Assembly: GCF_017165765.1 (NCBI RefSeq)
Contig: NZ_JAFGZD010000002.1
Coordinates: 62,001 to 126,000, forward strand
Source: Pseudomonas capsici
GTDB lineage: Bacteria > Pseudomonadota > Gammaproteobacteria > Pseudomonadales > Pseudomonadaceae
Direction of reading: 5' to 3'
Length of the DNA: 64,000 nt
Shown here: positions 35,233-43,854 of the stretch, in pieces
Layout of the letters: every line of letters starts with the position of its first letter
How positions within the stretch are numbered: the stretch's first letter is position 1
Notes under the pieces: model-generated
Databases searched by the model: none
What the model saw: only the letters and a program-made list of their open reading frames with translations
Told to the model about the DNA's origin: nothing
Program-made: the position numbers and the translations under genes

Positions 35233-36069
35233 ATGAGTTTTCTGGTGTTGCTGCTGGCAGTCTGGGTCGAAAAGTTTTCGGCGCTGCGTCAGCGTGTACA
35301 ACGTGACGGGCCATGGCTGAAGGAACTGGCCAGGCTCGAGTCAAGTCCGCGAACCGCTTCTCGTCCCTGGGTCATGCTGGCTCTGCTGATCCTGCTGCCG
35401 CTTCTGATACTGCATCTGGCACTGACCATCGTCGGCTCGGTGGCCTACGGCTGGCTGGCGCTGCCGCTTCATCTTCTGGTGCTGATCTACAGCCTTGGCC
35501 GTGGCGACCTGCTGGCTGCACTCGGACCCTTTCGCGATGCCTGCCGGCGTGGCGATGAACAGGCTGCCGTGCATGTGGCCGAAAGAGACATGGGCGTGCT
35601 GGCCGACAACAGCGAGCAACTGCTGGAAGGCGTTCAGAGTTACATGCTCTGGCAGGCCTATCAGAGCTTCTTCGTGGTGATTTTCTGGTACTTCCTGCTG
35701 GGACCGGTTGCGGCGCTGGCTTATCGCTTGCTGGCCCTGGCGGCCGAAAACGGCAAGACTCCGGCGCTGGTGGAGCGGGCGACGCAATTGCGTCATGCCT
35801 TCGACTGGATACCTGTCAGGCTGCTGGCGGCGAGTTTCGCGCTGGTGGGCAACTTCGTTGCGGTCAGCCGGGTGATGCTGCATGAATTGCTCAACTGGAA
35901 CATCAGCGCTGCGCAACTGATTGCCCGCATCGGCCGGGTCGCCAGCGAAGTCCCGGCACCTGTCATGGGAGCCGATGGCGTGACCAGCCTCGATCTGCTC
36001 TGGGAGCTGCTGATACGTGCCGCCATCGTCTGGTATGCGGGTTTTGCGCTGTGGACACTGTTGATCTGA
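35233..36069 (+). CDS. ampE: Inner-membrane regulator AmpE
   Basis: A 278-residue membrane protein with about four hydrophobic segments. The start MSFLVLLLAVWVEKFSALRQ and the segment ALGPFRDACRRGDEQAAVHVAE are typical of AmpE (CobD/CbiB-related). It is linked genetically to beta-lactamase induction through AmpD, but its reaction is unknown. It converges on tatD with an 18-base gap that shows no clear terminator. Confidence 0.96.
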   Translation: MSFLVLLLAVWVEKFSALRQRVQRDGPWLKELARLESSPRTASRPWVMLALLILLPLLILHLALTIVGSVAYGWLALPLHLLVLIYSLGRGDLLAALGPFRDACRRGDEQAAVHVAERDMGVLADNSEQLLEGVQSYMLWQAYQSFFVVIFWYFLLGPVAALAYRLLALAAENGKTPALVERATQLRHAFDWIPVRLLAASFALVGNFVAVSRVMLHELLNWNISAAQLIARIGRVASEVPAPVMGADGVTSLDLLWELLIRAAIVWYAGFALWTLLI

Positions 36070-36087
36070 TCTGTATTGGGAGCCCAT

Positions 36088-36873
36088 TCATTCGCGAACA
36101 GGCCACCCGAACAGTTCACAGGCATTGCGGGTGCTCACCTGCGCCAAGCGTTCGGGGCTGACCTTCAACAGCCCGGCCAGTGCCTTGGCTATCTCCGGCA
36201 AATGCTGCGGACTGTTGCGCTGATTGGAGTACATCGCCGGAGCCATGTCCGGCGAGTCGGTTTCCAGGACGATGCTTTCCAGCGGCAGTTCGGCGATGAC
36301 CCGGTGCATGCGTAGCGCCTGTGGCCAGGTCGCGGCACCGCCAAGTCCGAGCTTGAACCCCAGCTTCATGTACTCCCGAGCCTCTTCCCGACTGCCGGCA
36401 AACGCATGAATGATCCCGCTGCGCCTGAGCTTGTGGCGCTTGAGTGTCGCAATCACATCCGCGTGGCTGCGTCGTACATGCAGCAGAGCCGGTAGATCGA
36501 AGTCGGCCGCCAGTTGCAGTTGTGCCTCGAAGACCTGCTGCTGGCTCTGGCGGTCCGGGTTTTCGACGTAGTAATCCAGCCCGATCTCGCCCACGGCGCA
36601 CAGCTGAGGATGGCCTTTGAGGCGACTCAGCCAGTCGCCCAGCTCGGTCAGGTGCTCGGGGCGATGCTCGTCGATATAGATCGGGTGCAGGCCGAATGCT
36701 GCATACAGCGACGGATGCTCCAGGGTCAGGTCCCATAACCGTTGCCAGTTACGTTGATAAACCCCCAGAACCACCATGCGCTCCACGCCAAGTGCGCGGC
36801 AGTTGTCGAGTACCTGCGCACGATCGGCGTCGAAATCCGGGAAGTCCAGGTGAGTGTGGGTATCGATCAGCAT
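36088..36873 (-). CDS. tatD: TatD-family metal-dependent hydrolase
   Basis: A 261-residue TIM-barrel metal enzyme. Motifs: DTHTHLDFPDFD near the N terminus with the two metal-binding His, GEIGLDYY, LLHVRRSHADV, GIIHAFAGS and ETDSPDMAP near the C terminus. TatD enzymes are 3'-5' exonucleases or D-aminoacyl-tRNA deacylase-like hydrolases. It is 6 bases downstream of the fruR stop on the same strand, so the two are probably cotranscribed. Which TatD paralogue this is cannot be settled; the symbol is at family level. Confidence 0.92.
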   Translation of the reverse strand: MLIDTHTHLDFPDFDADRAQVLDNCRALGVERMVVLGVYQRNWQRLWDLTLEHPSLYAAFGLHPIYIDEHRPEHLTELGDWLSRLKGHPQLCAVGEIGLDYYVENPDRQSQQQVFEAQLQLAADFDLPALLHVRRSHADVIATLKRHKLRRSGIIHAFAGSREEAREYMKLGFKLGLGGAATWPQALRMHRVIAELPLESIVLETDSPDMAPAMYSNQRNSPQHLPEIAKALAGLLKVSPERLAQVSTRNACELFGWPVRE

Positions 36874-36879
36874 GCCCGG

Positions 36880-37875
36880 TCAGCTCTCGTGAATGCGCTG
36901 CTTGAAGGTCCGTACGATGGCATGTACGCCGGGTTCGTACTGATCGTTTTCGATGGCATCCAGTGCCAGTTGCAGGGCCTTTTCGGCAATCAACTGATGC
37001 TGCTGTGCCATGGCATTGACCGGCAGCGGCAGGAAGTCCAGCAACTGGGTGTCACCGAAAGTGCCCAGGTGCAATTGCGCAGGGTTGAGGTCCTGGCTTT
37101 GCAGCACATCGAAAACACCTTGCAGCAACACGTAGGACGTTGTGATCAGTGCATCGGGCAAATGTCCCAGGCGTTGCAGCATGTCGCTCATCAGGCGCTG
37201 GCCACACTCGCGACTGAAAGCTTCGCCATGTTCGATGGTGGTCGTGCCGGTAAAGCCATCGAGCGCATGCCGGAAACCCTCTGCCCGCGACTGGCTGACG
37301 CTCAGTTCAGGCCGCGCGCCCAGCAGGGCGATATGTTCGGGATGCGTTTGTAACAGGCTGCGGGTCAGTTGCAGGCTGGCGTCGTGGTCGTCGCTGACCA
37401 CCGAGCAGAAGAAATCGGCGTTCATTTCCCGGTCAATGGCGATGATCGGCAGGCCTTTGTTCTGCAGTTCGCGGTAACTGTCGTTGTTGGAGGGCAGGCA
37501 ACTGGCGACCAGCAAGGCATCGCAGCGGCGGGCACGGAATACCTGCAGCAGTTGCAGTTCGCTGGCGGGATCGTCGTCGGAACTGGCGATCAGCAACTGA
37601 TAGCCGCGGGCGCGTGCGCCTTGCTCCAGCAGTTTGGCGATACGGGCGTAACTGGGGTTTTCCAGATCCGGCAGGATGAAGCCCAGAGTGCGGCTGTGAC
37701 GGGTACGCAGGCCCGCAGCTTGAGGATTGGGGCGGAAGTCATGCTGTTCGACCACCGCCTTCACACGCTCGACGGTCGCGGGGCTGATGCGTTGCTGTTC
37801 GGCCTTGCCATTGATTACGTAACTGGCTGTGGTGACGGAAACGCCTGCCAGGCGCGCAATATCGCTGAGTTTCAC
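36880..37875 (-). CDS. fruR: LacI-family fructose repressor FruR/Cra
   Basis: A 331-residue LacI/GalR regulator. The N-terminal helix-turn-helix is KLSDIARLAGVSVTTASYVINGK, split by family as DIARLAGVSVTTASYVING, followed by the hinge RTRHSRTLGFILPDL and a sugar-binding domain. Pseudomonas FruR represses fruBKA and is released by fructose 1-phosphate. The start is GTG 37875 with AAGGAA 8 bases upstream; this gives the usual length, and the 26 residues upstream in frame do not fit. It is divergent from fruBKA with the operator between them. Confidence 0.96.
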   Translation of the reverse strand: MKLSDIARLAGVSVTTASYVINGKAEQQRISPATVERVKAVVEQHDFRPNPQAAGLRTRHSRTLGFILPDLENPSYARIAKLLEQGARARGYQLLIASSDDDPASELQLLQVFRARRCDALLVASCLPSNNDSYRELQNKGLPIIAIDREMNADFFCSVVSDDHDASLQLTRSLLQTHPEHIALLGARPELSVSQSRAEGFRHALDGFTGTTTIEHGEAFSRECGQRLMSDMLQRLGHLPDALITTSYVLLQGVFDVLQSQDLNPAQLHLGTFGDTQLLDFLPLPVNAMAQQHQLIAEKALQLALDAIENDQYEPGVHAIVRTFKQRIHES

Positions 37876-38212
37876 GCGAAAAGTTCCTTTTCGTGGTTGT
37901 CTCGTATCAACGAGGAGTTTCGCTGAATGCGGAGCATCTTTACACCAGACCATAGGGGACCCCCAAGTGCTCGGTGTATTTTGAGACGTCTCCTACAGCT
38001 ATCGGACCGGCTGGGCTTCAACGCGAGTCCATAATCGAGTAACGTGCCGTGCAATTCTAGATTAAACGATTCAGCAAGCTGATATTTGCTGCAAATCAGG
38101 ATGAAAGTGCAATCCGACAGGCAGCACTTTCGTCTTCCAGGCTGTCGATCACTGATGATCGTCATTAAAACAAGAATCAGGTGGCGCTACGGCGCTGCAC
38201 AGGAGTCAGGAC
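37876..38212. other. Control region between fruR and fruBKA
   Basis: 337 bases with no gene. Besides the FruR operator at 38062-38073 it holds the palindrome GAGACGTCTC (37983-37992) and a TTTGCTGCAAA palindrome just right of the operator. I could not assign -35 and -10 boxes with confidence. Confidence 0.6.
38062..38073 (+). promoter_or_regulatory. FruR/Cra operator
   Basis: TTAAACGATTCA differs by one base from the P. putida FruR site TTAAACGTTTCA, and its complement TGAATCGTTTAA fits the enterobacterial Cra consensus. It is 140 bases before the fruB start, in the only place where one site can control both divergent units. Confidence 0.85.
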
Positions 38213-41080
38213 ATGCTCGAACTTTCTCTGGAGCAAATATCCATGGGCCGCACAGCTGTGGATAAGTCGGGCGCGTTGCAACTGATCGCCGACCATCTGG
38301 TCGCTGACGGTCTGGTTGCCGAGGGTTACCTCAACGGGCTGATGAGTCGCGAGCAGCAAGGCTCTACCTTTCTTGGCCAGGGCATCGCAATTCCCCACGG
38401 CACCCCTGAAACCCGCGATCTGGTATTCAGTACCGGCGTGCGCCTGATGCAGTTCCCTGAAGGCGTGGATTGGGGCGACGGGCAAATTGTTTACCTGGCC
38501 ATCGGCATTGCGGCCAAATCGGATGAACACCTGCGGTTGCTGCAATTACTGACCCGCGCACTGGGCGAGGCGGATCTGGGCCATGCCCTGCGCGAGGCGA
38601 AAACCCCGGAAGACCTGCTGCGGCTCTTGCAGGGCGCGCCTCAGGAGCTGGCCCTCGATGCCCAGATGATCAGCCTCGGCGTATCGGCCGACGATTTTGA
38701 AGAACTGGTCTGGCGCGGGGCTCGCCTGCTGCGCCGGGCCGATTGTGTAAACAACGGCTTTGCCGCGATCCTCCAGCAGGTCGAAGCGCTGTCGCTGGGC
38801 GATGGCCTGTGGTGGCTGCACAGCGAGCAGACGGTCAAGCGCCCTGGCCTGGCCTTCGTGACACCGGACAAACCCCTGCGCTATCTGGGCCAACCACTGA
38901 CTGGACTGTTCTGTCTGGCCAGCCTCGGGGAAGCTCATCAGACACTGCTTGAGCGTCTGTGCTCGCTGTTGATCGAAGGCCGTGGCCACGAACTGGGCCA
39001 TGCCACCAACAGCCGCGTCATCCTGCAAGCCCTGGGCGGTGAGCTGCCAGACGAGTGGCCGACCCGGCAGATTGCTCTGGCCAATGCTCATGGCTTGCAT
39101 GCCCGTCCGGCCAAGGTGCTGGCGCAACTGGCCAAGGAATTTGAAGGCGAGATTCGTGTGCGCGTGGTGGAAAGCGGCGAAACCGCAGTGTCGGCCAAGA
39201 GCCTGAGCAAGCTGCTCAGCCTCGGTGCCCGTCGCGGGCAGACGCTGGAATTCATTGCCGAGCCGAGTATTGCGCAAGACGCTTTGCCTGCCTTGCTGGC
39301 GGCTGTGGAACAAGGTCTTGGTGAGGAGGTCGAGCCACTGCCGGTCGCGACCGAGCCGCAGGCCGCTCCCCAAAAAGCTGCGGTGGCCAAGGCTGTGGCT
39401 GCGCCCGGCGAGGGTGCCGTGCTGCAAGCGGTGTCGGCCTCACCGGGCATTGCCATCGGACCTGCTCATGTTCAAGTATTGCAAGCCTTCGATTATCCGC
39501 AGCAGGGCGAATCGGTGGCTGCTGAGCGGGCGCGTCTGCAACAGGCTCTGGCCGAGGTGCGTCAGGATATCGAAAGCCTGATCCAGCGCAGCAAGGCCAA
39601 GGCCATCCGCGAAATCTTCATCACCCACCAGGAAATGCTCGATGACCCGGAGCTGGGCAGCGAGACCGAGCTGCGCCTGAACAAGGGCGAAAGCGCCGCT
39701 GCTGCCTGGGCCGGGGTGATCGATGCCGCCGCTTCCCAGCAGGAACAGTTGAATGATGTTCTGCTGGCCGAGCGTGCTGCGGACCTGCGTGATGTGGGGC
39801 GTCGTGTGCTGGCGCAAATCTGTGGTGTCGAAACCGTTGCTGCTCCCGATGAGCCTTACATTCTGGTGATGGACGAAGTCGGCCCGTCCGATGTGGCGCG
39901 ACTGGACCCGGCGCACGTCGCGGGCATTCTGACCGCCCGGGGGGGCGCAACGGCGCACAGCGCTATCGTGGCGCGGGCCCTGGGTATTCCGGCGTTGGTG
40001 GGGGCTGGTGATGAGGTCTTGCAACTCAAGTCGGGCACCGTTCTGCTGCTCGATTGCCAGCGGGGGCGGCTGACTGTCGCGCCGGATGAGTCGACCTTGC
40101 AGCGTGCGGTCCAGGACCGCGATGCCCGTGAGCAGCGTCTCAAGGCGGCAGCCGCCTCGCGCATGGAGCCCGCAGTGACTCGCGATGGTCATGCCGTCGA
40201 AGTCTTCGCCAACATCGGCGACAGCACGGGCACTCCGGCTGCGGTTGAGCAGGGTGCCGAAGGTATTGGCCTGCTGCGCACCGAATTGCTGTTCATGGCT
40301 CATTCCCAGGCGCCGGACGAAGCGACTCAGGAAGCCGAATACCGTCGTGTGCTCACCGATCTGGGCGGTCGTCCTCTGGTGGTTCGTACCCTGGACGTGG
40401 GCGGTGACAAACCGTTGCCCTACTGGCCCATCGACAAGGAAGAAAACCCGTTCCTCGGCGTGCGTGGCATTCGTCTGACCCTGCAACGCCCTGACGTGAT
40501 GGAAAGCCAGTTACGCGCCTTGCTGCGCTCGGCTGACAGCGGACCGTTGCGCATCATGTTCCCCATGGTAGGCACCGTAGAAGAGTGGCGTCAGGCGCGG
40601 GACATGACCCAGCGTTTGCGTGAAGAAATTCCGGTCAGCGATCTGCAACTGGGGATCATGATCGAAGTCCCGTCGGCTGCCTTGCTGGCCCCGGTACTGG
40701 CCAGGGAAGTGGATTTCTTCAGCGTCGGCACCAACGACCTGACCCAGTACACCATGGCCATCGACCGTGGCCATCCGACCCTTTCCGCCCAGGCGGACGG
40801 CTTGCACCCGAGTGTGCTGCAACTGATCGACATGACCGTGCGGGCCGCCCATGCCAACGGCAAGTGGGTCGGTGTGTGTGGCGAGCTGGCGGCGGACCCG
40901 CTGGCGGTGCCGGTACTGGTCGGGCTGGGTGTGGATGAGCTGAGTGTTTCGGCGCGCAGCATTGGCGAGGTCAAGGCGTGTGTGCGTGAACTGGAACTGA
41001 GCACCGCTCAGCAACTGGCGCAACAGGCGCTGACTGCAGGCAGCGCAGCCGAAGTGCGTGCGCTGGTGGAGGCTTTGTAA
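38213..41080 (+). CDS. fruB: Fructose PTS multiphosphoryl transfer protein EIIA-HPr-EI
   Basis: A 955-residue fusion that carries phosphate from PEP to the fructose permease. Domains in order: EIIA-Fru (about 1-145, His62 in IPHGTPE), a spacer, HPr (about 285-370, His296 in GLHARPA), a Pro-Ala-rich linker, then enzyme I (about 400-955) with His582 in GGATAHSAIVARALG, the PEP-binding core (ERAADLRDVGRRVL, GVRGIRLTL) and the C-terminal VCGELAADP. All three phosphohistidines are present. ATG 38213 follows CAGGAG. The stop overlaps fruK (TAATG). Confidence 0.98.
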   Translation: MLELSLEQISMGRTAVDKSGALQLIADHLVADGLVAEGYLNGLMSREQQGSTFLGQGIAIPHGTPETRDLVFSTGVRLMQFPEGVDWGDGQIVYLAIGIAAKSDEHLRLLQLLTRALGEADLGHALREAKTPEDLLRLLQGAPQELALDAQMISLGVSADDFEELVWRGARLLRRADCVNNGFAAILQQVEALSLGDGLWWLHSEQTVKRPGLAFVTPDKPLRYLGQPLTGLFCLASLGEAHQTLLERLCSLLIEGRGHELGHATNSRVILQALGGELPDEWPTRQIALANAHGLHARPAKVLAQLAKEFEGEIRVRVVESGETAVSAKSLSKLLSLGARRGQTLEFIAEPSIAQDALPALLAAVEQGLGEEVEPLPVATEPQAAPQKAAVAKAVAAPGEGAVLQAVSASPGIAIGPAHVQVLQAFDYPQQGESVAAERARLQQALAEVRQDIESLIQRSKAKAIREIFITHQEMLDDPELGSETELRLNKGESAAAAWAGVIDAAASQQEQLNDVLLAERAADLRDVGRRVLAQICGVETVAAPDEPYILVMDEVGPSDVARLDPAHVAGILTARGGATAHSAIVARALGIPALVGAGDEVLQLKSGTVLLLDCQRGRLTVAPDESTLQRAVQDRDAREQRLKAAAASRMEPAVTRDGHAVEVFANIGDSTGTPAAVEQGAEGIGLLRTELLFMAHSQAPDEATQEAEYRRVLTDLGGRPLVVRTLDVGGDKPLPYWPIDKEENPFLGVRGIRLTLQRPDVMESQLRALLRSADSGPLRIMFPMVGTVEEWRQARDMTQRLREEIPVSDLQLGIMIEVPSAALLAPVLAREVDFFSVGTNDLTQYTMAIDRGHPTLSAQADGLHPSVLQLIDMTVRAAHANGKWVGVCGELAADPLAVPVLVGLGVDELSVSARSIGEVKACVRELELSTAQQLAQQALTAGSAAEVRALVEAL

Positions 41081-42021
41081 TGGCGAAGATTCTTACCCTG
41101 ACCATGAACCCGGCGCTGGACCTGACTGTGCAGTTGGGTCAACTGGAGCTCGGGCAGGTCAATCGCAGTGACGCCATGCTCAGCCATGCGGCCGGCAAGG
41201 GGCTGAACGTGGCTCAAGTCCTGGCTGATCTGGGGCATGAACTGACCGTGGCCGGTTTTCTCGGCATCGATAATCAGCAGCCGTTCGAGTCCCTGTTTAC
41301 CCGTCGCGGTTTTGTCGACGAATTCGTGCGTGTGCCGGGCGAAACCCGCAGCAACATCAAACTGGCCGAAGGCAGCGGGCGCATCACCGACTTGAACGGT
41401 CCGGGCCCACAGGTCAGCGAAGCGGCCCAGCACGCTCTGTTTGCCAGGGTCGAGCAGATTGCACCTGGCTTCGATGCCGTGGTGGTCGCCGGTAGCCTGC
41501 CTCGTGGCGTCACTCCCGAATGGCTGCAAAAACTCTTGCTGATGCTGAAGGGGCTCGGCCTCAAGGTGGCGCTGGACAGCAGCGGCCTGGCCTTGCGTGC
41601 CGGTCTTGCAGCAGGCCCCTGGCTGATCAAGCCCAATACCGAAGAACTGGCCGATGCGCTTGATGCACCGATCATCTCTATCGCTGCCCAGGCCGAAGCG
41701 GCGACCCGCTTGCGTGCTCAGGGTATCGAGCATGTGGTGATTTCCCAGGGTTCGGAGGGGGTGCACTGGTTCAGTTCCGGCATAGCGCTGCATTCACTGC
41801 CACCGAAAGTCACTGTCGCCAGTACCGTGGGGGCCGGAGATTCTCTGTTGGCAGGCATGGTTCACGGTCTGCTTGGTGGCCATGAGCCTCAGAAAACCTT
41901 GCGCACGGCGACCGCGATTGCCGCCATGGCAGTGACCCAGATCGGTTTCGGCATTACCGATGCCGCCCGACTCAAACGACTTGAAAGCGGCGTCACTGTA
42001 CGCAGCCTGACAGAACAATAA
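41080..42021 (+). CDS. fruK: 1-phosphofructokinase
   Basis: A 313-residue PfkB-family sugar kinase that phosphorylates fructose 1-phosphate to fructose 1,6-bisphosphate. The N-terminal signature is LTLTMNPALDLTVQLG and HAAGKGLNVAQVLADLG; the C-terminal PfkB motif VASTVGAGDSLLAGMVHGLL carries the catalytic Asp. It overlaps fruB by one base and is 12 bases before fruA, giving the usual fruBKA operon. Removing fructose 1-phosphate also resets FruR. Confidence 0.98.
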   Translation: MAKILTLTMNPALDLTVQLGQLELGQVNRSDAMLSHAAGKGLNVAQVLADLGHELTVAGFLGIDNQQPFESLFTRRGFVDEFVRVPGETRSNIKLAEGSGRITDLNGPGPQVSEAAQHALFARVEQIAPGFDAVVVAGSLPRGVTPEWLQKLLLMLKGLGLKVALDSSGLALRAGLAAGPWLIKPNTEELADALDAPIISIAAQAEAATRLRAQGIEHVVISQGSEGVHWFSSGIALHSLPPKVTVASTVGAGDSLLAGMVHGLLGGHEPQKTLRTATAIAAMAVTQIGFGITDAARLKRLESGVTVRSLTEQ

Positions 42022-42033
42022 GAGAGGATCGTG

Positions 42034-43776
42034 ATGAAGTTAGCCATTGTAACGGCCTGCCCGAACGGCAAGGTCAGCAGCGTCCTCAGCGCACGATTGC
42101 TCGATGCGGCAGCCCAGCGTCAGGGTTGGGAAACCAGCGTCGAAGTCGTGGATCCGAACAAGCCCGAACAGTGCCTTTCGGCGCTGGATATCGAAGCGGC
42201 CGATCTGGTGCTGGTGGTCAACACCGGCCCGCTGGACCTGAGCCGTTTTGTCGGCAAGCGCCTGTTCCAGGACACGCCGGCCCATGCCTTGCAGGATGTC
42301 GACGGTTTCCTGAAGCATGCTGCCGATGAGGCGCAAGTCTATGCTGCGCCTGCGACCGATGAGGCTGTCGCGGTCGGCAGCTCCGGCAGCCAGCCGCGCA
42401 TTGTTGCCATCACCGCTTGTCCGACCGGTGTTGCACACACCTTCATGGCCGCCGAAGCGATTCAACAGGCTGCCAAGCGTCTGAATTACGACCTGCAAGT
42501 GGAAACCCAGGGTTCGGTCGGGGCGCGCAATCCGCTCAGTCCGCAGGCGATTGCCGATGCCGACGTGGTGCTGCTGGCGACGGATATCGAAGTCAATACC
42601 GACCGCTTTGCGGGCAAGAAAATCTACCGCTGCGGCACCGGCATTGCCCTCAAGCATTCCGACGCAACCCTGAAAAAAGCCCTGGCCGAGGGGCAGGTCG
42701 AGTCGGTGGATGAAGTGGCCAAGTCGCCTTCCAGAAAAGAAGGGACCGGCGTCTACAAGCACTTGTTGACCGGTGTGTCGTTCATGCTGCCGATGGTGGT
42801 CGCGGGCGGTCTGCTGATTGCGTTGTCGTTCGTGTTCGGCATCAAGGCTTATGAGCAAGAGGGCACTCTGGCAGCGGCGCTGATGAAGATCGGCGGCGAG
42901 TCGGCATTCAAGCTGATGGTGCCGTTGCTCGCAGGTTACATCGCTTACTCCATCGCCGACCGTCCGGGTCTGGCACCGGGCATGATCGGCGGCTTGCTGG
43001 CCAGTACGCTGGGCGCGGGTTTCATCGGCGGTATCGTGGCCGGTTTCCTGGCGGGTTACAGCGCGTTGCTGATCAACCGCTACGCCCGCCTGCCGGCCAG
43101 TGTCGAAGCGCTCAAGCCGATTCTTATCATCCCGTTGCTGTCGAGCCTGTTTACCGGCCTGATCATGATCTATGTGGTGGGCCAGCCGGTTGCGGGCATG
43201 CTCGCCAGCCTGACCACCTTCCTGGACAGCATGGGCACCACCAATGCGATTCTGCTGGGTGTGCTGCTGGGCGCGATGATGTGCGTGGATCTGGGCGGGC
43301 CGATCAACAAGGCTTCCTATGCGTTTTCCGTAGGTCTGCTGGCGTCCCAGAGCTATGCACCCATGGCGGCTGCGATGGCTGCCGGTATGGTGCCGCCCAT
43401 CGGTATGGGCATCGCCACGATCCTGGCGCGCCGCAAGTTCGCGCAGAGCGAGCGCGAGGCCGGCAAGGCCGCGTTCGTACTGGGACTGTGTTTCATTTCC
43501 GAAGGCGCGATTCCTTTTGCCGCCAAGGACCCGTTGCGGGTGATTCCGGCCAGCGTGATTGGTGGTGCGCTGACCGGCGCGCTGTCGATGTACTTCGGCT
43601 GCAAACTGATGGCGCCTCACGGTGGTCTGTTCGTGATGCTGATCCCCAACGCGATCAACCATGCGTTGCTGTATCTGCTGGCCATTGTCGTGGGCAGCGT
43701 GGCGACCGGTGTGATCTACGCAGTGCTCAAACGGCCTGAAGCGGTAGAGATGGAACTGGCAAAAGCCACCGCCTGA
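42034..43776 (+). CDS. fruA: Fructose PTS permease EIIB'BC
   Basis: A 580-residue permease that imports fructose as fructose 1-phosphate. Two EIIB-like domains lie in front: the first (1 to about 95) has Cys9 in TACPNGK but no VAHTFMA, so it is the degenerate EIIB'; the second (about 120-220) has the active Cys129 in TACPTGVAHTFMAAEAI. EIIC follows with eight or more helices from about residue 245. ATG 42034 has GAGAGGA 5 bases upstream and is preferred to the adjoining GTG 42031. Last gene of the operon. Confidence 0.98.
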   Translation: MKLAIVTACPNGKVSSVLSARLLDAAAQRQGWETSVEVVDPNKPEQCLSALDIEAADLVLVVNTGPLDLSRFVGKRLFQDTPAHALQDVDGFLKHAADEAQVYAAPATDEAVAVGSSGSQPRIVAITACPTGVAHTFMAAEAIQQAAKRLNYDLQVETQGSVGARNPLSPQAIADADVVLLATDIEVNTDRFAGKKIYRCGTGIALKHSDATLKKALAEGQVESVDEVAKSPSRKEGTGVYKHLLTGVSFMLPMVVAGGLLIALSFVFGIKAYEQEGTLAAALMKIGGESAFKLMVPLLAGYIAYSIADRPGLAPGMIGGLLASTLGAGFIGGIVAGFLAGYSALLINRYARLPASVEALKPILIIPLLSSLFTGLIMIYVVGQPVAGMLASLTTFLDSMGTTNAILLGVLLGAMMCVDLGGPINKASYAFSVGLLASQSYAPMAAAMAAGMVPPIGMGIATILARRKFAQSEREAGKAAFVLGLCFISEGAIPFAAKDPLRVIPASVIGGALTGALSMYFGCKLMAPHGGLFVMLIPNAINHALLYLLAIVVGSVATGVIYAVLKRPEAVEMELAKATA

Positions 43777-43825
43777 CACTTGGCTGCGGGTTGTCATATC
43801 TCTCCAACATTGGCCTGCTAGGTTT

Positions 43826-43848
43826 CCCCTTTCGCATCTTGAAAGGGG
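43826..43848 (+). promoter_or_regulatory. Hairpin covering the phoD ribosome binding site
   Basis: CCCCTTTC (43826-43833) pairs with GAAAGGGG (43841-43848) across a 7-base loop. The right arm holds the AAAGGGG ribosome binding site, 6 bases before ATG 43855, so folding would hide it. Confidence 0.55.
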
Positions 43849-43854
43849 TTAACC

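Noticed and set aside
42040..43797. 585-codon minus-strand frame
   Set aside because: Opposite fruA, which is unmistakable; no ribosome binding site or family motif.
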